From Hyaloscypha bicolor E (lineage: Eukaryota > Ascomycota > Leotiomycetes > Helotiales > Hyaloscyphaceae): DNA of 64,000 nucleotides. Made by a program: the position numbers and the translations under genes. Numbering within the stretch: position 1 is the stretch's first letter; each line of letters begins with the position of its first letter. Below are positions 46,854-58,020 of the stretch, piece after piece. Location: contig NW_020194575.1 of assembly GCF_002865645.1 (NCBI RefSeq), positions 993,247-1,057,246 on the forward strand, in the 5' to 3' direction. Under the pieces are notes generated by a model. The model searched no databases, was not told the DNA's origin, and worked only from the letters and a program-made list of their open reading frames with translations.

Positions 46854-47850
46854 ACGATGCGGCGGCCTGTGTCTCGATCGCCTTTCATCTGGCTCCGGTA
46901 CACCGCCCTCGGCGTCCTTCTTCCTCTAGTATATACCCTCTCACCTCTGCCGTACAGAAGGAGAACCCTGCGCGCTGTCTTTTCCCCGAGTCATCCTCCA
47001 AGCTCAGCAGATCCATGCCATGGCTTTTCTCATGGTGCGAATGTGGTCGTTTCCGTCAAAACCAGTGCCTCAGAAGAAGTTGAGAAAGTACCCGCACAGA
47101 TGGAAACCACACTCCGGTCGCCAAGAATGTCTTACACTTCTCAGATCTCGAACAAAACATCTAACAATACCGCATACACGACGCTCTTGATACCGCTTCC
47201 GTATCTGAGGTCGACAATAACCCCGACTTCAAGTTCTACCGTGAGCAGAAGGCCCTTTGGGGTGAGAAAAGAGACATAAGCGGCCTGTGAGGCGCGAAGA
47301 GCCCCGAGTCTCCAAATCAGCTTGCAGCATGGACTCTTAAATACAAGTTTTTTCACGTCTTGGAGAAGACGTGGGTGCTGAAGCCGGACATGGACTGGTA
47401 CGTCATCATCGACGCGGACTCGTACATTTTCTGGCCGAACACGGCCCTATGGTTGGGCACGATGGACCCAAATCTGAAATTCTACTTCGGCTCCGCAGTG
47501 AACGTCGCGGGTGAACGTTTCGCGCATGGCGGGTCTGGCATTGTGATGTCAAGGGTTGCTGTGTATGATATCGTGGTCACGAATTAGGGTACAGCTGCCC
47601 GCTGGGATTCAAATATTCGTGAAAGATGTTGCGGCGGTCTTGTGCTTGGCCTTGCGTTTAAAGATACGAGATTGAACTACAGGATTGGTGGCCGCTGATG
47701 AGTGGAGAGACGCCGCCGAGTATGCCGTTTGGTCCCGGGACGCCGGAGTATATGTGTAGACAAATTTCCACCTCTCGCTAAAGGCTCAGGCCCCAGAAGT
47801 TTTCATTCTTTTTCAATCAAAACTTCGGCACGCTGGATGGTGAGTGAATA
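46854..47850 (+). pseudogene. Fringe-like glycosyltransferase (GT31-type), broken
   Basis: The frame starts MRRPVSRSPFIWLRYTALGV, a type II signal anchor, then GANVVVSVKTSASEEVEKVP, the start of the fungal fringe-like transferase fold. After METTLR near 47115 the frame shifts. In the next frame AKNVLHFSDLEQNI is followed by a stop, then ASVSEVDNNPDFKFYREQKA and a second stop after DISGL, then MDWYVIIDADSYIFWPNTAL with the DxD-like sugar-nucleotide motif, FGSAVNVAGERFAHGGSGIV, another stop, and relics of the C-terminus up to about 47850. At least one frameshift and three stops mean no functional product. Golgi glycosylation is the expected role of intact relatives. Confidence 0.8.
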
Positions 47851-48228
47851 AAGCAAGGTTTCGAGTGCCAAGAAGCAAGAGTCAAGATTGCTGATTCGGA
47901 CACCAGTGTGTGATTAATTACCACCTGTTTGTATCATTTGGTTGAGGTGTTGGTGTACCATTAAATGGTATTGTGGGTATCTATCTTGATGTCGTTGAAC
48001 ATCTAGTTGTGCAAATCCCAAGCCATTATTCTGCTTGTCCAAGTACAATGACTGCCTGTTCATCTCTCCAAAGAACGCCGAATATTCCTCCCAAGTCGCA
48101 GGAAATGAAAAATCTTCTTTCCACTACCAAACATCACTCCCTTCATCTTTGCCATCCAGCACCTGACAATGTTCTCTAGTTGAAATGATTTCCCATTCTC
48201 AGCCTTCAAACAAACTCCGCGGCTCCGC
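47851..48228. other. Intergenic region
   Basis: 378 bp between the glycosyltransferase pseudogene and the stop of the next minus-strand gene. Nothing identifiable. Confidence 0.45.
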
Positions 48229-50055
48229 CTACTTGGAAAAGTGGCCGCTCTTCTGTTCTGTAAGTTGCGCGACATCTTTGCGAAGACTTTCAATGGAAGA
48301 TACAAGGGACTTCAGCAACGCCACAGGGACTTGAACAAGGTCCTGCTGTAGCATTGCGTTGTCAGCTACTGCAGTTGAGTTGTCATTGGGTGATGGGGAA
48401 GGCTTCGATGTCACCGCCGCCACAATCCTACTGTTCAATTTGGCCATTGGCGTGGTCCTGGGATAGTCGACTTGCATTCCAGCACCGTCGTCTTGATTGA
48501 CCTTGATATCTGTGTACTTTGGGGCAGAGTCGTGGTCATCTTGACTGTCTCCGCCTTCAGTGCCCCATTCCATGTCCGACTCATCACTTGAAGGCTCAAC
48601 CTCGTCGTAGCTATCGTCGTTGAGCAGCAAGTCATATTCATCTTCCGAGTCGAATCTCTCCTCCCTCTGGTTCAATTTGCGCTTTCGGGATCCTGTGACT
48701 GCATTTATGCCCTTGGTAGCTGCTGCAAGGAGACCGGCTTCGGGATGGCGTTTGCAGCCGAGGACTCCATCTTTCGGATAAAAGTAACCCTCGCACTGCT
48801 TCTTGCGGCGGGCAATATACTGCATGCATTGCACTTTCCCCTTAGCGAGAGCTGTCTCGCGGCGCTTTTGCTTCCCTTCCTTCTTTCTCTCGATGTCTTC
48901 TGCTTTCTTCTTCTTCGTCTCGTCATCCGCTGGGAGCTTGTCGCCACAGCCAGTAACCAAAGTAGCCTCATGTCGGTCTGCAAGCTCTTGATTCCGTGTT
49001 CCGCCGTACTTGAGAGCCAGTTCGATGATCCATCGTCTTGGATACAATGTCTCTCTCTTCGAATTCTGCCAAGAGAACACTTTCTGGAGCTCATCTATTG
49101 TTATGTCTATGCCGATGTTACGCTTGATGCATTGCCGAACCTCGAATTCCCGCTGAGCGCGCTGAGTAACAAAAGCTCCCAAAGCCTTTCCATCAGAAAG
49201 CTTCCTCAAAGATGTCGTCCCTTGCTTCATACAGTCTCGTCTGGGGTACAAGATAGTGTTGATGCGTATGTCAGGGTAGTTTTCGTCGTCAAGCTCAGGA
49301 TATTCAATACCGTCTGGAAGTCGGACTCGGAGTTTCGAATCGGACGGAAGGCTCTCTGGATATCGTCCAACCCCCGACCCACAATGGGGATGTCTGCCAG
49401 TAAACACCAACGCACCGAACGTCTCAGTCGAGCACGTAAGTCCTGCGCTCGTAATATTGAACCGTCCTGGAAACACACCGTTCGGAAACTTCGAAAGAAA
49501 CAGAACGATGCTGAGTCTCGTCGGGTCATCGTTTTTGTCAATGTGGATGTGTGCTTTACACTTTAATCCCTTCTCCATTGCTTCATCAAGGCGAGAGAAG
49601 TTTACTTGGATGGATGACACGTTGATGTTATCTTCTCCGATTGTTAGGGATCCTTCCGCTGCCCAGCTCTGCGCAAAGGCTTCTTTCTCCCGGTCCGGGA
49701 ATGCGAGGTCGAGGATCTTGTTGTACAGCGATATCAGTGTAGCGTTGAGTCCTGTCATTTCTGGATCGTTTTGCAGGGCCATTGGTCCTGGTTGGATTCC
49801 TGCACCACCAGGACAGCTTGTGAATGCAAGGTCGAAACAGGTTCCGCGTTTCCTGAGGTGGGAAGTGAGGCTTCCCCCTTGTGATTTCTTGAGCAGGACG
49901 AGACATTTTTTGTTGGCGAGAGTGCGTTGTGTGGAGGAGAGTTCGGGCCAGAGGCCGGCGGAGAAGGTTTCAGATGGGGATAGGTAGCGGGCGAATTCGA
50001 GGATCTTCTGTTGGCCGCGTGCTTGGGAGACGAGGTAGAATGGCCTATTGGTCAT
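48229..50055 (-). CDS. Putative 2OG-Fe(II) oxygenase (Tet/JBP-like) with zinc motif
   Basis: A single exon of 608 residues from the first ATG after an upstream stop. Around residues 165-225 it reads KAHIHIDKND, then a beta-rich run, GRFNITSAGL, and TFGALVFTGRHPHCGSG. The HxD ... distal His layout, the glycine-rich strand and a following Arg (RINTILYPR) resemble a 2-oxoglutarate/Fe(II) double-stranded beta-helix of the Tet/JBP sort. This is a motif call made by eye. Residues about 350-480 are basic and contain a Cys/His cluster (QCMQYIARRKKQCEGYFYP, CKRH) suited to one zinc. The C-terminal 130 residues are acidic, then a short coiled coil (LLKSLVSSIESLRKDVAQL). The layout suggests a nuclear chromatin or DNA-modifying enzyme. 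An alternative is a catalytically dead relative. Confidence 0.6.
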   Translation of the reverse strand: MTNRPFYLVSQARGQQKILEFARYLSPSETFSAGLWPELSSTQRTLANKKCLVLLKKSQGGSLTSHLRKRGTCFDLAFTSCPGGAGIQPGPMALQNDPEMTGLNATLISLYNKILDLAFPDREKEAFAQSWAAEGSLTIGEDNINVSSIQVNFSRLDEAMEKGLKCKAHIHIDKNDDPTRLSIVLFLSKFPNGVFPGRFNITSAGLTCSTETFGALVFTGRHPHCGSGVGRYPESLPSDSKLRVRLPDGIEYPELDDENYPDIRINTILYPRRDCMKQGTTSLRKLSDGKALGAFVTQRAQREFEVRQCIKRNIGIDITIDELQKVFSWQNSKRETLYPRRWIIELALKYGGTRNQELADRHEATLVTGCGDKLPADDETKKKKAEDIERKKEGKQKRRETALAKGKVQCMQYIARRKKQCEGYFYPKDGVLGCKRHPEAGLLAAATKGINAVTGSRKRKLNQREERFDSEDEYDLLLNDDSYDEVEPSSDESDMEWGTEGGDSQDDHDSAPKYTDIKVNQDDGAGMQVDYPRTTPMAKLNSRIVAAVTSKPSPSPNDNSTAVADNAMLQQDLVQVPVALLKSLVSSIESLRKDVAQLTEQKSGHFSK

Positions 50056-51900
50056 TTGAGTGTAGCCTATTTTGTCAAGCCTGAAAGGTTGTAGAGTTAG
50101 CTATAATCGGAATATTCCAGGGGTGGAGTGTAAATTCATTGAAATATGTTTACACTTCGTCATCGAGCATGTGGGGAGTATGAAGCTCCTTTGGAAGAGG
50201 GGCTGCTGCTTTCTCCATCCGCTCTGTTTTCTTCATGAATAGGTCTTTGAGATGCAGGTGGATAGCCCCATTCTTGACCTCTTCGCGAAACAATTTCTCG
50301 TACTTTGCCATCCTTGGGTTGGGGAAAGGTCGTGTTTGATTGTTCAAGAACAGTTTGGTTCAACAAACTGAGAGTGTTAGACAACTCTCTTCTCGTTGAA
50401 TTTTCGATGTAAAGTTGAATCTCCCTTGGATGGGTGGAACAATCAAATCATGAAAACAAGGGTTTTATATTCATTCATCGGTAGAAATAGGCACCCTCTC
50501 GAATTATCAGGCTGGTTTGGCAATTTGGTTGCATCTCGACAACTTACGAACATCACGAAATTGCTTTGAGAGGGATGACAAGAAAGCTCTACACTATTCC
50601 AATCATGAAGGACAAGGAAATTCTGAATGCATTGTTCTCCCACCTCCCAGTACAATCTAGGGTCTTTATGGCTCTATAACTGGTTGTCTCGCTATGCAAA
50701 GTACAATCTAACACTAGCGCGCAGGGCTTTGCTGGTAACTTCCGACACGTCCAACTCTCCCACCTAGTGTTGCGGTACTTGAGGCAACACGAGAATGATC
50801 TAGTCGGGAATCGCCGCCTTAAGGAACAAAGACGCTAGGTTGAATTTTTCTAGGCGTCGAGAGACTAGGCCAAAACTAAAGAGGCCAAGTTGTGTTTGAT
50901 TCCCTTGCTTCCTGATCGAATCGATGAAGCCCTCGAGACCGGGGGAGAGCCTCGGCATGACAGCGACCACAGGAGACTTGGAGAGGGGGAGTGTTTTTTT
51001 ATTTAATTTTGTTAATCCACATCATGTCCTCTAAGTTATCGATCTCAAGCAACAAAGCCATGCTAACACCATCCTGTGCCAACAGATCTGTGAGACTGTG
51101 GAGTCTCTTTCTCCGAAGAGTTGCAAAGCACGGCATCCGCTTCTGGGCACGAATCACACACGAGAGCAACATCACGCCTCAAAGAGGACACAAACAATAC
51201 AGAAAGGGCACTGAGGTACTCGAAAGGATTGTTGGAGAGCAGTCAGTTGGTCGGTAAAGCTAACGGCGAATGCTTCTGTTCAAGTGATGGGGTTTAATAA
51301 GGGGAATAAATCGTAAATTCTCGTAGGTTGGCAAGATATTCCTTGACTGCTTGTGACGCCATTCAGCTGGAATCAAATTTGGAGCAGGAGAGAATAGTAG
51401 ATATTATATAGCTCCTCCAATTTTGCGGAGTCGTCACCTCCAGATAGGCGGCAGCTACTCGCATCCGACTTTGTCCCACTCGGTCAAGTGGTTATAACCT
51501 GGGACATAAAAGTATACCTGTGCTCCAACGGCACCAGAGGCTCTATATCATAGGTAGAGACATAGAGTCACAAACACAGTGGGGACTTCTTCAATAACAC
51601 CACTTGCTTGGTATTCTATCAAACCATCCGGCTTCGGCTATTTGTTGTCGTGTTTGAAATGCAATCAATTATTGCAATTTCTATTGGACATAACATACAT
51701 CGGAGGCGGTTGGATTGCAAAGTCAGGCTGTGCTTTTTGTTCACCGATAATACTTAAGATTGTTGTTCGCGACCTTCTACTTGAATATAGTTGAGAGAGA
51801 GGTTTCTCATTCGGTTATTTTACCCCTGAATTAAGCGAAATCGACAAACCCCACATTGCTTAGCGGTGCGGCAACGGGAACGGGACGAGTGGGAATGCAA
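50056..51900. other. Intergenic region
   Basis: 1.85 kb. A short minus-strand frame at 50150-50310 (53 codons from an ATG, MAKYEKLFREEV, helical and charged) could be a small gene or an upstream ORF of the oxygenase-like gene, with low support. Other frames look random. No repeats were noticed. Confidence 0.4.
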
Positions 51901-52416
51901 TCAACACCAAGGCCTCCATGAGGCTGAAGGCGCAGGTGAGCAGAAATCAATAGAATCCTCAGAATCCGTGTCTGTATGTCCTTTCAAGCTAGTGTACATC
52001 CCTCCTGTTCTTCCCCCAGCCACGAGCAGCACAATGAGCCACACAAGGTTTCCAGCCAGATCAAGCGCATCAAGCAAAGCTTCTGATATCTCCAGGTTTC
52101 CCTTGCTGCACATTTGTCCTCACATAGCCCTCATGCGGTATTCTTTCCTTTGAACCAAGTACTTGAATTCGATGATCAACCCAGCTTTTACGCCTCTGAA
52201 CTGGTGAGATGGTCCTCCGTACCCGTCAATCTCGTCTTGAACCTCCTTGACCGCCTGCTTTCCTTTCCAATCTTCAACAATGAAGTTCTCCAAACACATT
52301 CTTGGCACTGCCAGTTCCTTGTAGATCAAAAATCGTAGTTTCTCACTGGGAACAGGTTCTGTTCCGTATTCGGTATAGGTTGGAAATTTTGCCTTTACCG
52401 GTATACCCGTCTCCTG
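51901..52416 (-). pseudogene. Unidentified protein-coding relic with one in-frame TGA
   Basis: A minus-strand frame of 172 codons reads smoothly (GIPVKAKFPTYTEYGTEP, LIYKELAVPRMCLENFIV, IDGYGGPSHQF). It is interrupted once by TGA at 52120-52122 after EYRMRAM, then continues GQMCSKGNLEISEALLDALD with a hydrophobic segment LVWLIVLLVAGG. A Trp codon changed by RIP (TGG to TGA) would explain the stop. The 5' end is unclear: a TAG lies just upstream and could be part of a splice acceptor. I do not recognise the family. Confidence 0.4.
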
Positions 52417-52473
52417 CTACCGAGAACAGGGCTAACCTCTTGAGACTTGAGAAGTAAGAGAGAACTGTGGCTG

Positions 52474-53227
52474 TCATCGATAGTGGAGAACCCACGCATG
52501 GAGGCATCCAGGGCTAAATGCTAGATCGAGGGAAAGCAGTTGCGGAGGTCCTGATGCTCGGTACCGAAAGGAAGATTGAGCTGCACACCTGGAAAAGACA
52601 CTAGGGGCGTAGGCACAATTCAACTGGCTACAGTAAATATAGAACTGGGCTCCTCCTAACGAACCCGCCAAGTGCAAGGCAATGTGCTCAACCTAGATAA
52701 GATATTCGCCCGATGGGATTGATGCTGGAATCGTGGTGTATTGATCCTGGGTACCTGTTGATATTATCAGTGTTAATTCCTAACTTTCTACTAAAATCGA
52801 ATCATAGGAGAAAAAAATACATACCGGAAGAAGGCCAATTCAGCGGCGAAAAGGTAGGATGGTCCTCATTGATCTTGAACCAAACATTCCCACTTTCATC
52901 CCAAGGCGTAGCAGTGTGTCCAGCTGGAACCTTCGCCATATACCACTTCATAACTCCAATTTGAGTAATTACTTGGTTTGTAACAAATCGAATCTTCGAG
53001 CCTGGTGCAACAGTCATTTTCCAGGCTGCAGATTTTGTGGCTGCGTCGACATTTGCAGCCGTTGCTTCCGCTTGACACGTCGGTGACAGGGCCATTGCTA
53101 TAATGCCCAGTCCATTTCAAGCGTATTTCCAAGTAGGAGTTGTCTTCCCATCTGCAATGAGGGATGGGAATGTGTAATGTGCATTCGCTACTGCCGCTAA
53201 GGCGTAAACATCAGCTGCTGTCTTCAT
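52474..53227 (-). pseudogene. AA9 lytic polysaccharide monooxygenase, broken
   Basis: The minus strand starts with MKTAADVYALAAVANA, a degraded signal peptide, then HYTFPSLIADGKTTPTWKYA, where the leading His is the copper-brace residue of AA9 (formerly GH61) enzymes. A stop and frame change follow. The next frame has YSNGPVTDVSSG and the third frame has MTVAPGSKIRFVTNQ, HIGVM-like QIGVMKWYMAKVPAG, WFKINEDHPTFSPLNWPSSG. An intron (GTATGT at 52814 side, CAG) leads to IPSGEYLI, a TAG, then VEHIALHLAGSLGGAQFYI. At least two frameshifts and two stops make it inactive. Intact relatives are secreted and cleave cellulose oxidatively. Confidence 0.8.
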
Positions 53228-55476
53228 TTTGAAGTTCCGAAAAATTTCAAGCATGTGCTACGACGAAGAAAGGGGGATCTTTAAGCCACCTCTGTCCAAA
53301 TTCTGGGCCATGGCATACTTATATGACTTCCCATCTCAATAATCCTGAAAGGGTCATTTTAAACATCCTTTTTGTTTAAGCAGTTGTATTATCCCTATAT
53401 ATTAATATAGTTCTCACTTAAGTCAAATCGAAACCGGCCATCAATATACCCCCGAGTCCTTACCCCAGATCGTCAGAATTTCCAAGCCATTTTTACTGGA
53501 TTGCCCCGGATTTCTTCTCATTAGTTACGTGTTTTGAGACTTAATATATGTGGTCGGGCAGTCGATCTAATAAGTAGATAAAATAGTACTATACTTTATT
53601 ATCTATTTTCTTAACTGGAATACGTTTAATAGGAAATAATAACTATAATTATTTTATAATTCTTAAAAGGCTTTTATTATAATAATTAATGTAATATATA
53701 ATTAATTAAAGGAAATATAATTAGAAGTATAATATATATATCTTTTGTAACGGCTGCTGTCCTATAATTACTACGGGTTGGTTTCAGCTAAGGTTGAGGC
53801 TAAGCTCAGCGTTTTAGTGGTTTTGGTCTTACCAACTTATTTATTACCACACCTCACTCTCTCCTTCTCTTCTTAGCTTTAGATTCTATATAATAGAAAA
53901 TAGAGATCTTTCTGCTATATGTCTATTGCTCTGCTCCGCCGCTATAATAAGTTTCTATAGCGTGAGATTATAGATATATAGGCAAATTATAAAAGAAGTA
54001 AAGGTAAGTTTCTTTTCTAAGAAAAGAAAAGGAGGGACCGGGGTAATATATATGCGGACTATTAGAAATTAGTGCCTAAGGCTACTAGTGGCAATTCAGC
54101 TATATAGGGGCATATAGCTATATAGGGGCATATAGCTATATAGGGGCATATAGCTATATAAGGGTATTTAGCTATATAGGGGCATTTAGCTAAATATGGG
54201 TTTTCAGTGGTAATAGGGGCCATTTGGATATATATAAATATAGGCCTTAGATTACTGCAAAATGGACAGTTATCTGAGAACCATTGCACGTGACTTTTGC
54301 TTTGAATTCTCAACACGGACTGTCCGCACCAGGCATCACATGACCGTGCCACGTGACCAAGGGACCAAAACCTCCAGCATACTAAGATCAGTCATAATTG
54401 GATCTGCCTTAGAGATAGGGTTAATCACACTACCCAGTTCACATATCACTGCCAGCTGGTCCTTTAGTGGAGGATCTGGAGCGCCTATGTCTCGAATGTA
54501 ATTGAGCATGTGCTCGGAGTAGGAGTTGCCGTCGCACAAAGTGCAGGGCTGTGAAGAAGACGAAGAGGAGAGAGGCACGGCGAAGATGTACCAATACATT
54601 GGGCTCAACCTCTTTGCCACAAAGGGTAGATTAGATGCGAAAGCAGTAGAGAGGATCGTGAAACCATGAGAAGTAGTTGGTCGAGCAAAGAAAGGCCTTA
54701 GGCTGGAACAAGGGCACACAGGGCATGTTGAAGTGACATTAGGCAGAAGAGTAATCAGCTAGAAGAATCAACTGGATAAGTGGGCGTCGTACAGCAGTTC
54801 GCTGTGCAATGCCCCACTGCTGTTTTAGGTCACATCAACATTTTGGCATCACTTGAAGGGGGCATTTTAGATAGGGGTCCAAGATTAAACGCGGCCGCCA
54901 CTAATCTTTGCAAGGATTCTACCTTCGTAGCAGCGCACCAAGAAAGTGCCGACTTGAACACAGTGATGCTAAAGGCTTCCAGTTCCGACTTGTTTTCTTC
55001 AACCACCAACCAAGATTTTGTTGGTACACACGTGGGCATTTAAATTCAATAGCTCAGATCCTTGCCTCCTTCAACGAGTCGCACTTCTTGCACTCTCCCG
55101 TCTGTAGCGGAACCATTCTTGATGCGGTAAGTCTCCCGTTGTCACATGAGGACAGCAAGGCTGTTGGTGGTGGCTCAGCCGTTTTTCTGATCCTGGTTGC
55201 ATGTTCGTGTAATATTACTTCCATTGTAACGCGCCCAGCGAGTGTGCATACCCTTGATTCTCGAATAAATCAATGCCGGATGAAGTGTCCGATGAGTCGC
55301 GAAGATGCATGTGGGGGAGATCGTTCTGTTTTCGTCTCTCGGGATTTGTATTGCCAGCCTGCGCCTCCACACAGGCAACGACTTCAATAATTACTCATCC
55401 GAGTTTATATTCAAGAGCTTCTGCTCAAGCGAGAGGATATGGTTTGTTCGGCACGTCGAAGTAGTCTTCGAAAGCG
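53228..55476. other. Intergenic region with AT-rich tract and minisatellite
   Basis: 2.25 kb. 53540-53760 and 53880-54060 are AT-rich and look RIP-eroded. 54098-54200 is an 18-bp minisatellite (separate entry). 54240-55470 has several short ORFs (for example minus 54336-54719) without family signature. The last 100 bp are the leader of the next gene. Confidence 0.45.
54098..54200. repeat. 18-bp minisatellite
   Basis: The unit AGCTATATAGGGGCATAT is repeated exactly three times (54098-54151). Two diverged copies follow (54152-54187, ending in TATTT/CATTT) and then a partial copy. On the minus strand it spells a repeating six-residue PYIAIC-like pattern within a frame, which I take to be accidental. 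Confidence 0.9.
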
Positions 55477-57512
55477 ATGGCCGACCAAACCATCCACGGG
55501 AAATCTCTTCTCCATATCCGCGATGAGGAGATCGTTCAGGCTCCGAGTCCGCAGGACCATGCTTCAGCAAACTCGAGAGTGACAATGGTCTCAGTTGGCA
55601 CCAACACTTCCCGAGCTTCTGATGGACTGCTCAGCGCAGCAACCACCGCTGAGGAGAAGCACCACCAGGGTATATACTGGCGATCACCTATCGGCATGGT
55701 TTCGTTCCTTATCTTTGGGGTTGTCGCGAGTGTTTCTCACCATCTTTACTACTCATCACTGGATGGAAAGAAAGTTGGAAACGACAATGACCAGCAGTGG
55801 GCTCTGAGGTCTGATACTTTCTTCACCTTCGATGTGTCTCGATGTCTTCAGACAGGCCCAGGCAACTGACGCCTAGCTCAGATGGGGAACGACTTTTGCC
55901 TACATTGTCCAGACCAGTCTGGTGTGCTCGACAGGATTCGCGTTCACCCAATACTTGTGGATGTCCTTGAAAAAGACGAAGATGTCTGTGAAAGGCCTCG
56001 ATGCAGCGTTTGAGGCGAATCAAACAATCGTGTCGGCATTCAATCCTGAGGTGCTTTACAAAACGAAAATTGTTGCATTGCTTGCGCTGATAGCTGGGTG
56101 AGAGCATCCTTGGCTGTGGTGGCAGAGCTCTCTGGCTTACAAAGACTAGGGGCCTGCCACTACCATCACTGGTTACCCCGGCCACTCTCTTCGTTCTCCC
56201 AAGTCTCCAAACGGCCTGGACTAATATGCCAGCGCCGGTCCTTGATATGTACAGCGTTAATCAGACAAAGCTATTTACATATTCGGTTCCATCCAACACC
56301 AGCACTGGCTCCGGGGAGCAGTTTCTTGGCCCCAGGACAATCATATCGAGGTTATCCACAGCTACCGCAACTCAAGGCCAGATCCTGCCCGTCAACCCCC
56401 CCTCTTCTAATTCGTCCTTTGCAGTACAATTCTATGCACCATCAGTTCAGTGCAGTCAAGCAAACTCTACCGTGGCAACCACCGTTGATTTCTTCCGCAA
56501 TCAATCCATTACGAATTCCACAGGGAATATCATTGATTGGATCAGCAACTACTTTGCCTTCGTGCCCGACCTGAGCAGCTTCGGTAACAATTCGCTCCCA
56601 GAAAATGGGGTCCAAATAGTCGATCAGATGCGGCCTCAGCAGCCCACTAACGCAAGCAATCAGCTTTGGATGGTCTATTCGATCTATGACAATTCTACAG
56701 GGCAGAAGCGAGTTATCGACCGTTACACCACATGCCAGCTCTACAATGCCTCATACAGAGTCAATCTAACCTTCCAGGATGGCAATAAAACAATCACGCC
56801 TCTCAATATCACCACACTAAACGAAGTTCCTTACCCTGTCCAAAATGCACCGGCCTCTGATGGCCTACTCGTGCAACACGCCTATTCTGCCGTGATGTGG
56901 GCTCTCACCGAACTCCTCACCGGCTCTATGGGCATTTTCACCGAGAACTCGGCTGGCACCACCACGCGCTTCGGCGAGATCACCACACAGATCGAGCAAA
57001 CTAGCTTACTGGGAAGTTCCGATCTCGACGTCTTCTTCGACAACAACCACTTCCTCTACTCGAACAGCACAATCAACTCCGATCAGCGACAGCAAGACGT
57101 TGACCTTGCTCAAAACCGGACACTTGACATTCTCATTCCAGAGCTTGCTTTCAACACAACGATGAGTTTCATGAATGATCCGTTGCTTTCACCCTCTGTG
57201 CCAACAGATGTTCTGGTTACGCAATCGATCAATACTTACGCCTACCATTCTCGGAATCTGCTGCTTTCGTACGGACTAGCGATTGCGTTTGCAGTCTTGG
57301 CGAACTTGCTGGGTGCATACGCGTACTGGCAGAACGGCCACAGTCACAACAAGAGCTTCTCGGCGATCTTAGCGAGCACGAGGGATCCGGGGCTGACGAA
57401 ATTGTTTCATGCAGAGACGATGGGGAGGTTGCCGCTACATAAGAATGTCCAGGAGGCGAAGTTGACTTTTGGAATTACGCCTGGTGGTTGGTTAGGATTT
57501 CGGAGGGTTTGA
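55477..57512 (+). CDS. Multi-pass membrane protein with large glycosylated loop
   Basis: Three exons: 55477-55808, 55882-56097 and 56150-57512, giving 636 residues. After a polar N-terminus there are membrane helices (IGMVSFLIFGVVASVSHHLY; TTFAYIVQTSLVCSTGFAF; KIVALLALIAGGLPLPSLV). A luminal/extracellular region of about 380 residues follows with more than ten NxS/T sequons (QNRTL, NNSLP, YNASYRVNLT, NGNITT-like), then a helix near the C-terminus (LLLSYGLAIAFAVLANLLGAY) and a short cytoplasmic tail. This topology matches a big ascomycete family of unknown function, often near secondary-metabolism or accessory loci. The splice at 56149 was chosen because it keeps LIAGGLPLPSLVTPATLFVL in frame. 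Confidence 0.8.
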
Positions 57513-57640
57513 GTAGTAAGGTCTAATACTAAAGGTGCCCTGGAGGTGATATACTTTTGAAAATTCTCCAGTTGAAATCCGTCTGTCTCAGTGCTAATAT
57601 TACATTATGAAGCAGAAACCTATGGACAATGAAGATGCTA
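57513..57640. other. 3' flank
   Basis: Short region between the membrane-protein gene and the SAD1 fragment, with no feature seen. Confidence 0.4.
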
Positions 57641-58020
57641 CCGTCCCCTTTACCCTTTGCCGCAACACCTCCTTTTCTATATCAAGCGCTTTAGCAATAA
57701 CAAGCTCGTTTCAGAACGTAACCCAACTAGTGTCACCTTCGATGTTCGTAATCTCGACATGTCGTCATACGTGGAGCCAAGCTCAAAACTCTACCCAGTG
57801 GGAGAGGCGATACGGTATGATCTTATCGCAAATATCGTCCGGAGGCAGAAAAGACGCTGAAGGAGGAGAGAATGAGAAGAAGACGCGGAAGTTACAGATG
57901 CTGCACAAGTCGAAGGCAGATACAAGACTTGTTTGTAGAGAATGCAGTGAAGGAGCTGTACATCTTGATGGGAGTTATCTCCTGGTGCGGGAGAGGAGGA
58001 GGGACGGAGAGAAGGCTGTA
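57641..58020 (+). pseudogene. SAD1/USP39 (tri-snRNP ubiquitin-protease-like) C-terminal fragment
   Basis: The frame at 57657 gives MPQHLLFYIKRFSNNKLVSE, RNPTSVTFDVRNLDMSSYVE, then YDLIANIV. These match the C-terminal part of the splicing factor Sad1/USP39 (normally YLIxHIKRFSKNKxVSERNPTIVTF, YVEP, YDLVANVVHE). After IVRRQ the frame is lost. Shifted remnants (EENEKKTRKLQ; QDLFVENAVKELYIL) follow up to about 58020. The N-terminal zinc finger and most of the protease domain are absent. This is a truncated, frameshifted duplicate of an essential gene whose working copy must be elsewhere. Confidence 0.75.

Noticed and set aside
50150..50347. 65-codon frame upstream of the oxygenase-like gene
   Set aside because: The start codon is TTG; only 53 residues follow an ATG. 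Could be an upstream ORF but cannot be supported.
54336..54719. 127-codon minus-strand frame
   Set aside because: Low-complexity Ser/Pro/Leu content and no domain. It lies next to a minisatellite and AT-rich repeat DNA. Probably chance.
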